The position numbers were made by a program, and so were the translations under genes. The notes beneath the pieces are model-generated. The model did not search any database. It was not told the origin of the DNA and worked only from the letters and a program-made list of their open reading frames with translations. A stretch of DNA of 64,000 nt from contig CM039210.1 of NCBI GenBank assembly GCA_008360975.2, forward strand, positions 7,070,293 to 7,134,292. Direction: 5' to 3'. This DNA comes from Lichenostomus cassidix (lineage: Eukaryota > Chordata > Aves > Passeriformes > Meliphagidae). Positions 22,759 to 34,246 of this stretch are shown piece after piece. The first letter of the stretch is position 1. Every line of letters starts with the position of its first letter.

Positions 22759-23391
22759 TGTCCCGGATTAGAGACGAATTTTCCTAGGTGGAGAGCGCTC
22801 CAAACAAACGCCTCCCTGAAAGCCAAGGGCTTCTGGCACCCCCTCCCCCACCACAACAGAATTTCTCAGATGAAAGTGAAAAAACCCTATTTATTTAACA
22901 GAACACGCATAGTGCCCCACAAGGCACAGGGGAAGGGGAAAACAGGGGGAAAGGAGTTATTAAACCTGAGTAAACAGCTGGTGAACTTTAGTGTCCTTTG
23001 CCTCAGATGTAGTTTCCCCTCTCCGGTGGTCCCCAGGGGGGCTGGGTGGAGTTGCTCTGGTTGCTCCCTGGAAGATTCTCGTCTGCCGTCCTCCAGTGCT
23101 CCTCGGGTTTTTCCGGGCAAGAAAGCAAATCGAAAAGAAAAGGGTCCAAAAGGAGACGATGAAGAAGCAATCCCAGGGAAAACTAGCAGCCCTGACAGCA
23201 GCCACAGCAGCCAGCCCAAGGAATGTTCTTTCGTCCCCCCTTGCTCCCCAGCAGAGAAGCTTGGGGAAGAGAATCAAAGCAACCCGCGCTTCTCCCAGCT
23301 GCTGAACATAGTTAGAGCTACAGGACCACATTTCCGAGCATACAAGCAAATGATAGGGAATACAGGATTATCATAACATTACCCCAAGACA
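22759..23391 (-). repeat. 5' LTR of ERVL-2
   Basis: Partner of 15925-16558, 633 bp, ending in the TSD gaatg at 23392-23396. On the minus strand it is followed by five bases and then the PBS. Confidence 0.9.
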
Positions 23392-23396
23392 GAATG

Positions 23397-26284
23397 AAAG
23401 TAATAATTCCTGCATCTAAATTTGTCGAAGCAGCTACTATTCTACATGAATGTTGTGAAGAAATTCCTAAAGAAGTTGATGCTGTCATCCCAATAGTATG
23501 GGCCAGTGATTTTCCCGGGAGATCCAAAAGAGCTGAACCCATGAGTATTGCACTCAAAGCAAGGGCAACACTGGTAAGGCAGAAACAGTACCCTCTGAAA
23601 TTAGAAAGTCGTAGGAAACTAGCACCCGTAATTGAAAAATTTCTTAAATTTGGGTTGCTAGTGGAATGTGAATCTAAATACAACACACCCATCCTGCCAG
23701 TGAAGAAGGCTAATAGTAAGAGTTACAAATTAGCGCAGAATTTAAGGGCAATTAACAAAATCACAGAGGACATACATGCAGTTGTACCAAACCCCAACAT
23801 TTTTTGACCACACTGACAAATGAACTAGGGTGGTTCACAGTATTAGATCTCAAGGATGCCTTTTTCTGGATTTCTATAAGTGAAAGTCATCAAGAACTCT
23901 TTGCTTCTTAGTGAGAAAATGCTGAGATAGGAAGAAAGACTCAACTCACCTGGACAGTGCTACCCCAAGGGTTCAAGAACAGCAAAACTATATTTGGATA
24001 TCAGCTGTCAAAGGAACTAGAGGACCGGAGAAAACAAGAACCAAGAGGAGAAATGCTTCAATATGTTGATGACATCCTGATTGCAGCCAATACACAAGAT
24101 GACTGCATCCAGCTCACTCTAAGTCACTCTAAGTCTTTTGAATTTTTTCGGCTTAGGCGGATATCGAGTCTCAAAAGACACATGTTGCCGGAAAAAGAGT
24201 AGTTAACTTGGGGCTGGAAATTTTCCATGGCCATCGACAACTCAGCAAAGAATGGAAAGAAGCTATCTGCCGACTTCCAGAGCCCCACATGGTGAGAGAG
24301 ATGCAAGCTTTCTTGGTATGGTAAGTTGGTGTTGACTTTGGATAGCAAGGTATGGAATACTAGTAAAACATCTGTATGAAGCCCTTAATACAGCTGAAAA
24401 ATGAACCATCAAGTGGACAGAGAAAGCAAGGGCTGCATTTAAACAACCAAAACATTCCTTGATGTCTGCTCCAGCTCTGGGACTGCCAGACATAACTAAG
24501 CCCTTTGAACTTTTTACATACGAGCAGCAGAATGTTGCTCTAGGGGTGCTGGCATAGCACCATGGGGACCAGTGAAGAGCTGTAGCCTATTTTTCAAAAC
24601 AGCTAAACAATGTTAGCCAAGAGTGGCCTGGGTGTCTGAAAGCTGTGGCGGCAACTGTCATCCTAATAAAGGAGGCTTGTAAACTCACCCTTGGGCAGCA
24701 CATTGTCGTGTATGTACCCCACACCGTGATCTCTGTGCTGGAGCAAAGGGGGGGGACACTGGCTATCCCCTAGCAGAATGCTCAAATACCAATCTGTTAA
24801 CAAGACGATGTTACCCTAAAAACAACATCTGTTGTAAACCCTGCAATGGTTTTGTCATCCACATTACTTGATGACCTGCCTGAGCATGACTGTTTACAGA
24901 AAATAGAGGACACCTATTCCAGCAGACCAGATCTGAAGGATGTGCCTCTGGAGAAGCCAGATTGGGAACTTTTATACTGATGGGAGCAGTTTCGTAAGAA
25001 ATGGAAAGCGGATGACAGGCTACGCAGTGACTACCATAAATGAAGTAATTGAGGCAAAAGCCTTGCCTTCAGATATGTCATCACAGAAAGCTGAGCTGAT
25101 TGCATTGATCAGAGCTCTAGAACTGAGCGAGGGAAAGAAGGTGAACATATGGACTGATTCCAAATATGCCTTCAGTGTTGTTCATGCCCACGGAACTATT
25201 TGGAAGGAACGTGGCCTGCTGACTGCTCAAGGTACTGCCATTAAGCATGCAAAACAAATCCTTGCGCTCCTGCAGAGCATCTGGAAGCCTACAGAAGTAG
25301 CTGTCATGCATTGCAGAAGTCATCAAAAGAAGACAACCCCTGAAGTGGGAAATCACTTTGCTGATGAAATAGCAAAAGGGAGAGCAGAAAAAGGCATCCT
25401 TAAGGTAGTACCACAGAAAGAAGCAGATATAACAGGGTTTAGTCCAAAATATGATCAGAGTGACCACAAATTAATTATGTTTATTAAGGCTGAGATTAAG
25501 GAAGGTAGGTGGGCTGTTACCCCAATAAGCCAGGGTGTAGTCCCACCCCCGCTCCTTCGAGAAATAGCACAGAGAGAGCATGAGAGTACCCACTGGAGAA
25601 CAGAAAACCTTTTAAAACATCTGAAGAAAATAGTGATAGGGAGAGGGATGACTGATATTGTACAGTCTATAACAAGCAAGTGCAAAACATGTTGCCAAAG
25701 CAACCCTGACACAAGCAAGATTCTGGGACTTACTTGGGACTTGCATACACCATGTAGGCCCCAAGCAAATGGCAAAGTTGAATGTATGAATGGAACCCTC
25801 AAGGCCCAGATTAGTAAAATCTGCCAAGAAACATTTATTATATGGGTTCAGGCTTTGCCTATAGCCTTACTGAGAGTCTGCATACAACCAAGGCGGAGGG
25901 ACAATATATGTCCCTATGAAATCTTATATGGCAGAGCATATCAATTCCACATATCCTGGGAGAAATTCATATGAAGGGTAAAATTGATTTACAGAAATAC
26001 TTAATGGCTTTTTTTCCCACTTTGCAGAAGCTCCAGAGATTCGTCGTGCTGTCCAAACCTATAGGATTGGACACCCCTGCTCACCTATTTCAGCCTGGAA
26101 ACTGGGTCTACATCAAGTGATGGGACAGTGACCCGTTCCAAGCTAAGTGGAAGGGACCATCCTCACTGCTGGAAAAGGTTGCTGGGAAAGGACCATAGAT
26201 CCATTACTCCAGAGTGAAGAAGGCTTCTGCCCCTGAGACCATCGAGAAAACAGATACTGATGCAAATCAGGATGATGTGGTTTA
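23397..26284 (+). pseudogene. pol: ERV1-1 pol remnant
   Basis: Continues the class I coding region broken by ERVL-2. RT: 23397-23807 (VRQKQYPLKL, NTPILPVKKA), then after a frameshift 23957-24202 with LPQGF and the polymerase motif YVDD. After more stops (24203-24939) comes an open frame of 344 codons at 24940-25974. It holds RNase H (FYTDGSSF, KAELIAL, WTDSKYAF, HFADEIAKG, so all four acidic positions can be seen) and integrase. The integrase runs from the Cys pair (CKTCCQSN) straight to LGLTWDLHTP and KVECMNG, so the catalytic core with the first two acidic residues is deleted. Remains of the integrase C-terminus reach about 26284. Confidence 0.8.
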
Positions 26285-26710
26285 AATTGTTCTTCACATG
26301 TCTGTTGTTTGCCCAATTGGTAACCATGACTCAAGGCTCAGCCCAGGAGTTGCCCAACACTGTAATTCAAAATGTATCCAGAGCTCTTAATATGAGCAAT
26401 TGCTAGATCTGTACCAAATTACCACCTCTAGATGGTTGTGGTAACTGGCCATTGAAGAATTAAGAAAGGTTTGGAGGAAATTTGGAAGGGGACCCAAATT
26501 CTACATTAAGTGGGTTCCAGAAATTACACCCTGAAATTTGACCATATCTTCCACACCCTCACTTCATAGTTACCAGACTGGGCCTGGGTAAAAGAAAGGT
26601 TCATAATAGTTGTACTTGTAGATATTTTTTTTGCTATAGTTGGTTGTGTAAACCGGTGCTGTAGTTAGTGTAGTGTAGAGACAAGACAAGGTAAAGTCTT
26701 GTTCGTCTCT
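26285..26710 (+). pseudogene. env: ERV1-1 env relic
   Basis: A short signal-peptide-like stretch (about 26285-26345) and a segment with ALNMSN are followed within 200 bases by sequence near the 3' end, so most of env is missing. ERV1-2 shows the same compact arrangement at 55112-55583, which implies the deletion was present in their common source. Confidence 0.5.
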
Positions 26711-26724
26711 AAAAAGGGGGGAAA
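26711..26724 (+). other. Polypurine tract of ERV1-1
   Basis: AAAAAGGGGGGAAA lies directly before the 3' LTR start TGATGCC. It is the plus-strand primer for reverse transcription. Confidence 0.85.
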
Positions 26725-27235
26725 TGATGCCTGATGATTTTTTGTCTTTTCTTTTTATACCCTTTTTTATACATTGTTATACCCTATCCCTCTCCTTGTA
26801 CCCTTCACAAACACTCCTTGTACCTTAGCCCCACATGTTTATAATTCTTGTAATCTGATATTTAGCTTAGTTTGGGGGTTCTTCAAAGGGGAAGATGAAG
26901 CATTCCTACTATCTCAGAACTAGACGCTCCAACCTTGGACAGAGCCTCCTCTCTGGAATGTGTTTTTGTAAACTAGGCTGTAGTCTCATTTAGGGGGTGT
27001 AATTAGAATAGGGGGACACTTAATTCATTTATTAATTTTCTTATTGGGGGATTTTAGATGGATATGCTAATTTGTGAGGACCATAAATTTGTATATGTGT
27101 TGTACACAGGTGTGCTCTCGGCGTGTTTCCACCTTTGACGAGTGTGCACCTAGGATCCTATTAGAACCAAGGTAATACACTTTTTCTCTTTACTGCTGTA
27201 TCTGCTTCATATTTTTACCAGCTGATAAGGCATCA
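26725..27235 (+). repeat. 3' LTR of ERV1-1
   Basis: A 511-bp LTR, TGATGCCTGATG to AAGGCATCA, paired with 13498-13996. The following bases (tagt) do not match those before the 5' LTR. Confidence 0.9.
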
Positions 27236-28305
27236 TAGTGCTCCTGCATTTTCTCTGTGAATAAACCTCTCCCTTACACTCATTAAAAGCCTCTCCCAGA
27301 GAGTAAGGGGCCCTGGCTCCCTCGCAAACACTCGATCAACACCCACATCATGTGTCAAGGATCCCAAATACCTTGCCTCACCACTATCCTGTTGCATGCC
27401 TGGGCCCATAAGGTCCCAGACCCCAAGTGATCAGGTCAGATAAACCTCATGCCCCTGTCGCACAGTGTCGTTTCACAGATTACAGAGACTCAGTGATGAT
27501 TTCGGGCTCTGGCTCCCCTGCTGGTTGTGAGGGCCCTGGTTCCCCATCAGCATTAACTGGGTGTACTGATTTGGTTTTATACTTTCTCCTCTGCACAGGG
27601 GCGACTGCTGCTGGTTGTGGCTATGCTTGTGGTCCAGCTGGAACCTGGACAGTTGCAACATCCATGGATTCCACTGATGCACCATCAGACGCTTCCCCTT
27701 AGGGGCAGGGAGAGGGTTTCCCACCAACTGGGGAAGTGTATTCACTCAGCACTTGGTGTACCTTGCGCATCTCCTCCACCAGTACCCCCTTCCAATCTGG
27801 GCGATTCATTTCTGAGGTGGGCTGTTGGGCAGGCTCAGGCTGTGGGGTAGCATCAGGTTCTGGGACAGCCTCAGGCTCTGGGGCAGCCTCAGGCTCTGGG
27901 GAAGCATCCCTAGTCTCTGGGGTAATGTTAGAGTGGTTACCCAGGGCAGTCTCACCTTATCTCTGAATGCTAAGTAGAATAGACCTATCAGCAGCACCAA
28001 CCACTGTACGATATCGTTAGCATTTGGAGACTATCAGAACCCTTCGAACACTAGTGGGGTAGGCCCAAAGAAATGGGTGAAGGATTGAGAGAAGGCTTCC
28101 CCCGGTGTTATTTCCTCACAATAGGTACCATTATTAAACAAACTCCAAAAGCATACACTTAGTGTGTGATAGCCCAGTATCCATGTGCCCATCTTCCAAA
28201 GCAAGCTAAAATTCAATGAATTTCTCACCTTATTGACCCATTGTGAGAACTGGATAACAGCCACAGTAGCCTTAGTCATAGGATCCATGTTTAGATAAGA
28301 GGCTG

Positions 28306-28574
28306 TGTAGCAACACAGATCCTTTCCCATGGGAACTTTTCTCTTTTTCTGCTATGTTTTATAAATAAAGATAAAACTTTCATGTTATTGAAACAGCCTT
28401 TTGGATACAGGTGGTTCACGCCTGGACCAATCAGTCCCTGGGGGAAGGATGAAATTGGTCCAATCCAAACGGCCCTCTGATGTCTATATAAATTGTTAAT
28501 AAATAATAAAATCAGCCTTTTCTAGCACTCAAGAGGTCTCGACTCTTCACTCCGCTAGCAGTCCAACAGCGACA
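28306..28574 (+). repeat. Solo class II LTR, short family c (copy 2)
   Basis: A 269-bp LTR from TGTAGCAACACAG to CAACAGCGACA, with 6-bp flanks aggctg (28300-28305) and gggctg (28575-28580), a TSD with one change. It has TATATAA near 28484 and AATAAA signals near 28500. It lies inside the ERVL-4 gag remnant. Confidence 0.8.
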
Positions 28575-28737
28575 GGGCTGCATATGGGAAAAATATAGCC
28601 ACAACCACGTGCCAACCAAACCAAGGTATGCTAGACCACATGGTGCTGCTTACTGAGGTTTCTATATTCAGCACATAAAAGTAGGTTACCCAGAAACTGT
28701 TATTCCTTTTTGTACCCTTTTCTCTGGATGCCCTCAG

Positions 28738-28755
28738 ACCTCACATTGGGGGCCA
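28738..28755 (-). other. Degenerate tRNA-Lys-type primer-binding site of ERVL-4
   Basis: The minus strand reads TGGCCCCCAATGTGAGGT, 14 of 18 identical to the ERVL-1 site, at the same short distance from the LTR. It shows that family-a LTRs belong to an ERVL-type provirus. Confidence 0.6.
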
Positions 28756-28760
28756 AAATC

Positions 28761-30310
28761 TGTCTTGGTTTGAAAGACATGTGTCTGCCAAGGAAGGCGG
28801 GAATGTCCCTTGGAATGGAAAATACGACCTTCCTTCACTCTGAAGTATTATAACTTTGAAATTAAGGGGCTTTCAGGTAAAGATATGGGAAAAGGAATAA
28901 CAGTTTTTTACTAGTATGTATAACAAGACAAACAAACAACAGCAACGGCAGCAACAACAAACAAAACCAAAAACCCAGTAACAGCCTGCTGTGGGCTGTC
29001 ACATGCCCTCCCCTTTGGTGCAGTTACAATCACAGCCGGCAGGGGCACTGTCGCTACCGACCAGGCAGGGCAGGTGTGATGATTCTCCTGCGGCTGCAGG
29101 GGGCGCTGTGGTGCGAGGTCAGCTCTGTCTCTCACGTGGCTAATTTTGGGCGGGCTGGATGGCAGAAAATTGGCTGTAGCAGGGACCTCAGAGCAGCAAG
29201 CTGGAATGGCAGGGCTGGCTCACCCAAGGTAGCAAACAAGAAATAGCAGTAAAACCGCAGCTGTAGCAGGAGCTGCAGGCATCCCAGCAGGCACAGGGTA
29301 CGGGGTTACAATGTAGCAAAAAACCCGGAGCAGTAGCAAAAAAATGGCAGTGGTTAAGCAGGGAATCTCTCCCCTGGGTAGCCCACTGGCGATGGCTGGT
29401 CCCTGGGTGTCCTGGTTTGAAAGATAGGTGTCTGTTAAGGAAGGTGGGACCTCCCTTAGAATAGAGAACGACCCCCCTTCCCTCTGAATTATTACAACTT
29501 TGAAATCAAGGGGCTTTCAGGCAAAGATATGGGAAAAGTAATAACAGTTCTTTACCAATACCTATAATGAGGCAAACAAGCAATAACAACAGTAGCAAAC
29601 AAAAAAAAAAAAAAAACCCCAGAAACTCGGTGGCAGCCTGCTCTGAGCTGCCAGGCACTTTCCTGTTTGGTGCAGTTATGATCACAGCCAGCAGGGGCGC
29701 TGTTGAGCTCCCAGCTGGGCAGGGCAGGTGCGATGACTCCCGCGCAGCTGCAGGGGACGCTGTGGTTCTAGGTCAGCTCCTTGTAATGGCAGGCAGGCTG
29801 GAAAGCAGGACGGCACGCAGCAGGGAGCTCAGAGCAGAGAGCTGGAGCAGCAGGACTGGCTCACCTGGGCTAGCCAGCAAAGGTGGCAGAAACTCTGCAG
29901 TTGTGGCAGTAGCCGCAGTGCATTCCGACAGGCAGGGGCAGGGGCAGGGGCAGCGACAGCCAGGCTCCTCCTCCGCAGCTGCAAAGCACAGCCCGAGAAG
30001 CGCGCGCTCTGGGTGGGGAAAAAGGGTCGGAATCCCGTGCCCTTTCCCAAACCAAAGCTCACCCAGCAAGGAAGAGAAGGCAGTGCAAAGCCGGACTTTC
30101 CACAGTCGCAGCGAAAGGAAGGGCAGCAGCTTTACTCTTCCCCCTCCAGTGCCCAGCGAGCAAGTGACATTGCCAACGGCCAGGTGCCCCCTCCCCTGTG
30201 CCACACCTCAGCTACATTTTTTGTCTCTTAAGTATCTGGTCGTTAGTGTCGTAGCAACAGAATGGAGAAAATTCCCCAACCTCCCACACTGGGGTCAGGC
30301 TATGCAGAGG
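28761..30310 (-). repeat. 5' LTR of ERVL-4 (family a), split by another LTR
   Basis: The plus-left end TGTCTTGGTTTGAAAG starts at 28761. The LTR runs to 29407 and is interrupted by a younger family-a LTR (29408-30288). A short continuation starts at 30294; the right end could not be placed exactly. Confidence 0.65.
29408..30288 (-). repeat. Solo LTR, family a, inside the ERVL-4 LTR
   Basis: Plus ends TGTCCTGGTTTGAAAG and CTCCCACA, with the TSD ctggg at 29403-29407 and 30289-30293. A family member thus landed in an older copy of itself. The open frames at 29567-30358 and 29773-30204 are LTR sequence. Confidence 0.85.
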
Positions 30311-30743
30311 CAGGGCGGCTCCCAGCAGGGGGGACCCCTGCCCTGGTTCCTGGTGTGACACGCACTGGCTCTGGGCTCCCAAACAGCAGAGAGGTAGAGA
30401 AAATGAGCCAGTAAGCCGAGTCACAATTCCGAAGGAGAAAGAAACAAAAAGAAACAGGCAAACCCGACATGCAATAGTATCTTTGCTCTGAGAGACCCTG
30501 CTGCCTGGCTAGTACAATAGACCACGCTGCTGGAAAAAGGGCAAACCCCCCCTTCTCTCCCCCTGAACTCTTGCAGGAAATCCTGGGCTGGCTCCCACCT
30601 ATTGTGATATTCTTGAGTCCAGCAGGGATGGGGGGGGAAGCAACCATCCCAGACACAAAAAAAAAAAAGAGCAAGAAAAAAACCCCAAAGATGGGATAAT
30701 ATGACATTCCCAAGACACCAGTCCAACAGGGGAACCCATTCCT

Positions 30744-31242
30744 TGTGAAGCACGGAATTGACTCCACAACTCAGATAGTTATGAAGTAGGTATGTGTTTA
30801 TTCCAGCTGGGGTGCATGGGGGCTAGCCCCTCCAAAGGCATGCACACCCTCAGCAGCACTTCACTAGGTTTATATTAGGTTACAGATTACATATGCATAA
30901 AGTTAGACAAAGCCCCTATACATATTCATTATCTATCCCCGCTTCGTATTATAATGAGTTCAAAGTTCATTTAAATATGCCCGCGCAAGCGCAGTGTCTT
31001 CAGATTAATTGTAGGCGAGGGTCCCGATGATTAATTATGACATGGTCCATACTCTTCATCACGATGAACTGTTCACCCTGTTCCCTTGCGCATGCTCCCT
31101 TGGTCTTTGGTCCACGTCCAAGCCTGAGAACCGACTCGTACCGGTCCTGGAGTCCAAGGGCGGGATGGTCGGTTACACTTGGTGGTTTCTCTCAATTATT
31201 TGGCTCTCCTCTCTCCATCCTCCCTGATACCAGGTAGGCACA
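30744..31242 (-). repeat. Probable LTR, minus orientation
   Basis: The minus strand runs from TGTGCCTACCTGG to CGTGCTTCACA. It has a TATTTAAAT box near 30970, AATAAA near 30795 and a GC-rich U3-like part with GCGCTTGCGC. No clear TSD. The class was not decided. Confidence 0.55.
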
Positions 31243-31505
31243 AATTCATTACGTGAATAATAAATGGATCGCAGCTGGCATATCTTAGTAAATCATTATC
31301 CAATCTCTGGCTCTCTAAATTAGTTCAAAAATATTATTATTACTATTATCCAGCTTCTAGTTCTTTTACATTAGTAATTTCTATTTTACCCTAAATCAGG
31401 TGGAGTGGTAGTTTCAGACAAAGTTTATTAAAGAAGCCCTGCTGCTGAGTCATGATGTGCTAAGAAGATATCCTTGCTTTCTGTAAAAAATGAAGTTCAC
31501 TCTCC

Positions 31506-31986
31506 TGTTAGAATTTTAAAAGTTTAATAAAGGACAATAGGGGACAAAGACAATAAAGCAAAAGTAACAGCGCTGGGTGCTTAGTCTTAGACAGAGGCAC
31601 ACTTGTTACCGATGGTGACATTCCTTACATACCCTTCCTATTGCATCAGTCAAATACATATTCATAAACAATTATACATATTCAAACATTTCCCCAAACT
31701 AGTTTGCATGTTCCAGGAACTTTTTAGCATGGCCCCTCCTCTGATCCACCTTTTTAGAGCATGCACAGTCCTCTTGGTTGTGGTTTTGAGGGTCATTTAT
31801 CACCTACACAATGGCCCCCTGTTCCATGGTTTCAGCAGGTGACAGTTGCTGATAGTAGTTGATATGTCAGTGGCAGGGGTCCTCGTTATGCCTGTTCCTC
31901 AAATGTTATCCAACCAGGCAGGTGGTTTAGTTATTTCAGGTATTGTTAGTTAAGTACTCTAAAACAACCATATCAGCTGTTTCACA
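31506..31986 (-). repeat. Probable LTR, minus orientation
   Basis: The minus strand starts TGTGAAACAGCTGATATGG and ends AAATTCTAACA. Near its end it has TTTATTAAAC-type polyadenylation sequence and the U5-like GTGCCTCTGTCTAAGAC. No TSD could be matched. Confidence 0.55.
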
Positions 31987-32338
31987 ACTATGTCTAAGTT
32001 AATCACAAAAATAAAGGCATTAATTATTATTACACAACTATATATTTATAACAAAGCTACTTCTGTAAGAATTAATATTATACACATAGCATCCATTTTA
32101 ATATTTGCGAAAAGCCAACACTATAACGTGTTTATCACACTTTCTTAACTCCTTCTCAGAGAGAGATGTCTAGGGGTGGCTGGATCTTATCTTAGTCTCA
32201 GACTGTCAAAGGCTTACGTTTTCAGCTTTGTCCCATAACTTTTAATGATGGCAAATCAGATATATTAATAAAAAATTAGTTATTTATTAAGACAAATGAA
32301 CAGACAGATCTTAATCAGAATTACTTACTATACAGTAT
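31987..32338. other. AT-rich spacer
   Basis: No gene or repeat recognised. Confidence 0.4.
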
Positions 32339-33334
32339 TGTCTTGGTTTGAAAGACAGGTGTCTGCCAAGAAAGGTTGGAACCTCCCTTGAAATGGAGAA
32401 AATTACCCTCTTTCTTCTGAATTATTATAACTTTGAAATCAAGGGGCTTTCAGGCAAAGATATGGGAAAAGGAATAACAGTTCTTGACTAGTATGTATAT
32501 GTATAACAAGGCAAACAAACAACAACAGCAGCAACAACAAACAAAACCATGAACCCAAGAACAGCCTTCTCTCAGCAGAAGAGATAAAAAAGGGGCTTCC
32601 TTTACAACCTCACAGGGGCAGCCAATCCTGGTGCTCCTCCAGATGGCAAGATGGGCTGTAGGAGGAACCTCGGAGCAGCGGCTGGAACAGCAGGGGCAGA
32701 CACACCCGGGGTAGCAAACAAAATGTAGCAGAAACTCTGCAACTGTAGCAGGAGCCGCAAGGTTTCTAGGCAGGCATGGTGTGCTGGGTTAAAGTGTAGC
32801 AAAAAACCTAGAGCAGTGGCAGAAAACCAGCGGGGCTCGGTAGCCGCAGCCCAGCTCCTGAATGCAGCCAGGAGAGGCTCTCTTGGAGGGGGAAGGGCTC
32901 AGGGTCCCGGGTTTTCCCCTGAGGCATCCAAGTAGCTGATGGGGAGGGTCCTTTCCAGTGAGGTGGAGTGTTAATAAGGTCCCAGTCCATTGGCCGCTCT
33001 TATGAGCAGAGCCTCACTCATGGTAGGAGAAGACAATAGGAGATGGGACTCCGCAGTGGTGGCCAATTCTTCCCACGGCAACCACAGCCTGTCTCCCCTT
33101 GGATCCCGAAAGCAAAAGAGCAGCCGAGCCCAGCCCCTTTCCCGCAGCCAAAATCTCGCGGTATCTCTGCCCCTCCAAGAGAAAGCCCCTCAGCTACAAG
33201 AGTGCAGCTGCACCCTTCTCCCCACCATAGCCACTTATGTCTCTCTCAAGTACCAGTTGTTATCATCTCTTAGCAACATATGGGACAAAATTCCCTGAGA
33301 GAAAGAAAAAAAGGAAAAATCATAACCTCCAACA
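32339..33334 (-). repeat. Solo LTR, family a
   Basis: Plus ends TGTCTTGGTTTGAAAGACAG and ACCTCCAACA. The flanking 5-mers agtat and ataca do not match, so either the TSD has decayed or the end is misplaced. Internal similarity to 8804-9736 is strong. Confidence 0.75.
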
Positions 33335-34246
33335 ATACAAAAGCTAAAAACACTAGTCTAATATAACATAAATGGCAAAGTGCACTATATTAAGGCAATA
33401 ATATTAAAGCAATTATACTAAATTTAGCAAAAGAAACATTAAGTAGAGGCTGATGTATCTCACCACAGTCTTTTTCAATGGGGTACTTCTTCATCTTCCT
33501 CTCAATCCCTGGGAAGTAACTGTGAAGAGGCATCCCAAATTCACAAGAGAAAATCCATATACTTTGAGGAGTATGTGGAAGAATCTAACCGTATGAAATT
33601 ATGCTGGATTTGTATAGTGTAGAGAAGTTGGCTGCCAGTCATATGCCTGCAGGGCACTTAAACAGCTTATGTCAAACCTTACTTCAAAGGGACAGATGTG
33701 TGTTTGAAGATGGTAGGCCAAAGTGGCTTTTTAGCATATCCAACACCAAAAAATACCACTGGCGGCTCTGCAGGCTCCGCAGATAGCTCACCACAGATAG
33801 TTTGCATTGTCTGTATCTTCTGACTGGATTCCAGGCCAAACAGATAAGCTTTATCAGGGTAAAGCATCCTGCCACACTCCACCCCTTGATTGCAGTCAAT
33901 CATCTTTACCTCATGAAGTGGTAGTGCAGGTACCTCTTGCCTTCATGCTATAAAAGCATTCACTGTATATGTGTACATTATCATTAAGTATGTTGAGATA
34001 CATCAATCTCTGATGTTTTACTATTTTTCCTTAACTCATGTAATTTAAAAGGATGTTGGCTATATTATCATCATACATTATATTGAAAATTGTTATAAAA
34101 CCCGCTAAAATTTAGTTAGAAATATTAAACAGAGCATAATGTAGAATTAGTTATTAATTTTGGCAAGAAATATGGTTAGTATCCTCATGTCTTGGGTTAG
34201 GTACTATAAATATATATATATATACAATGATTACTAACAAAAAGAC
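33335..34246. other. Unique DNA with an unrecognised minus-strand open frame
   Basis: AT-rich DNA. A 74-codon minus-strand frame at 33679-33903 has protein-like composition (including YPDKAYLFG and PPVVFFGVGY), but I cannot assign it and no splice sites or neighbouring exons were established. Confidence 0.3.

Larger units (their letters stand above)
15925..23391 (-). mobile_element. ERVL-2: full-length ERVL-type provirus, minus strand
   Basis: A two-LTR provirus inserted in the pol region of ERV1-1 with TSD gaatg. In coding order it has a 5' LTR (22759-23391), a tRNA-Lys-type PBS, gag with a membrane leader (20869-22646), protease-RT-RNase H-integrase (about 16720-20868), an expanded 8-bp microsatellite (about 16620-16720), a polypurine tract (AATAAGGGGTGG, about 16559-16572) and a 3' LTR. 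A solo LTR sits in its integrase (16956-17853). No env is present. It carries several stops and is inactive. Confidence 0.9.
13498..27235 (+). mobile_element. ERV1-1: class I provirus, interrupted
   Basis: Plus-strand class I provirus: 5' LTR, tRNA-Arg PBS, gag-pro remnant, ERVL-2 insertion, pol, a short env relic, a polypurine tract (26711-26724) and 3' LTR. Without the ERVL-2 insertion it is about 6.3 kb. The flanks do not form a TSD: the left flank is the env remnant and the right flank is a gag remnant of another element, so a rearrangement is likely after insertion. Confidence 0.85.
27236..28760 (-). pseudogene. gag: ERVL-4 gag remnant with membrane leader
   Basis: Minus-strand gag of a third ERVL-type element. 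From high to low coordinate: leader region with an aromatic/hydrophobic stretch (TWILGYHTLSVCFWSLF), the sequon NNGT (28124-28132), and a loop that aligns with ERVL-1 and ERVL-2. Next come a linker with many PEP-type repeats (about 27830-27910), a basic motif AAVAPVQRRKYKTKS (about 27560-27605) matching VAVAPVQKKKSKSKS of ERVL-1, and EPEIITESL (about 27490). Stops break the frame. It is cut off at 27235 by the end of ERV1-1. The remnant is interrupted by the class II solo LTR at 28306-28574. Confidence 0.7.

Noticed and set aside
29567..30358. 263-codon plus-strand open frame
   Set aside because: It runs antisense through the family-a LTR 29408-30288 and out of it; no domain, and open frames arise from GC-rich LTR sequence.
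32339..33334. TSD for this family-a LTR
   Set aside because: The flanking 5-mers agtat and ataca do not match, so no duplication is claimed.
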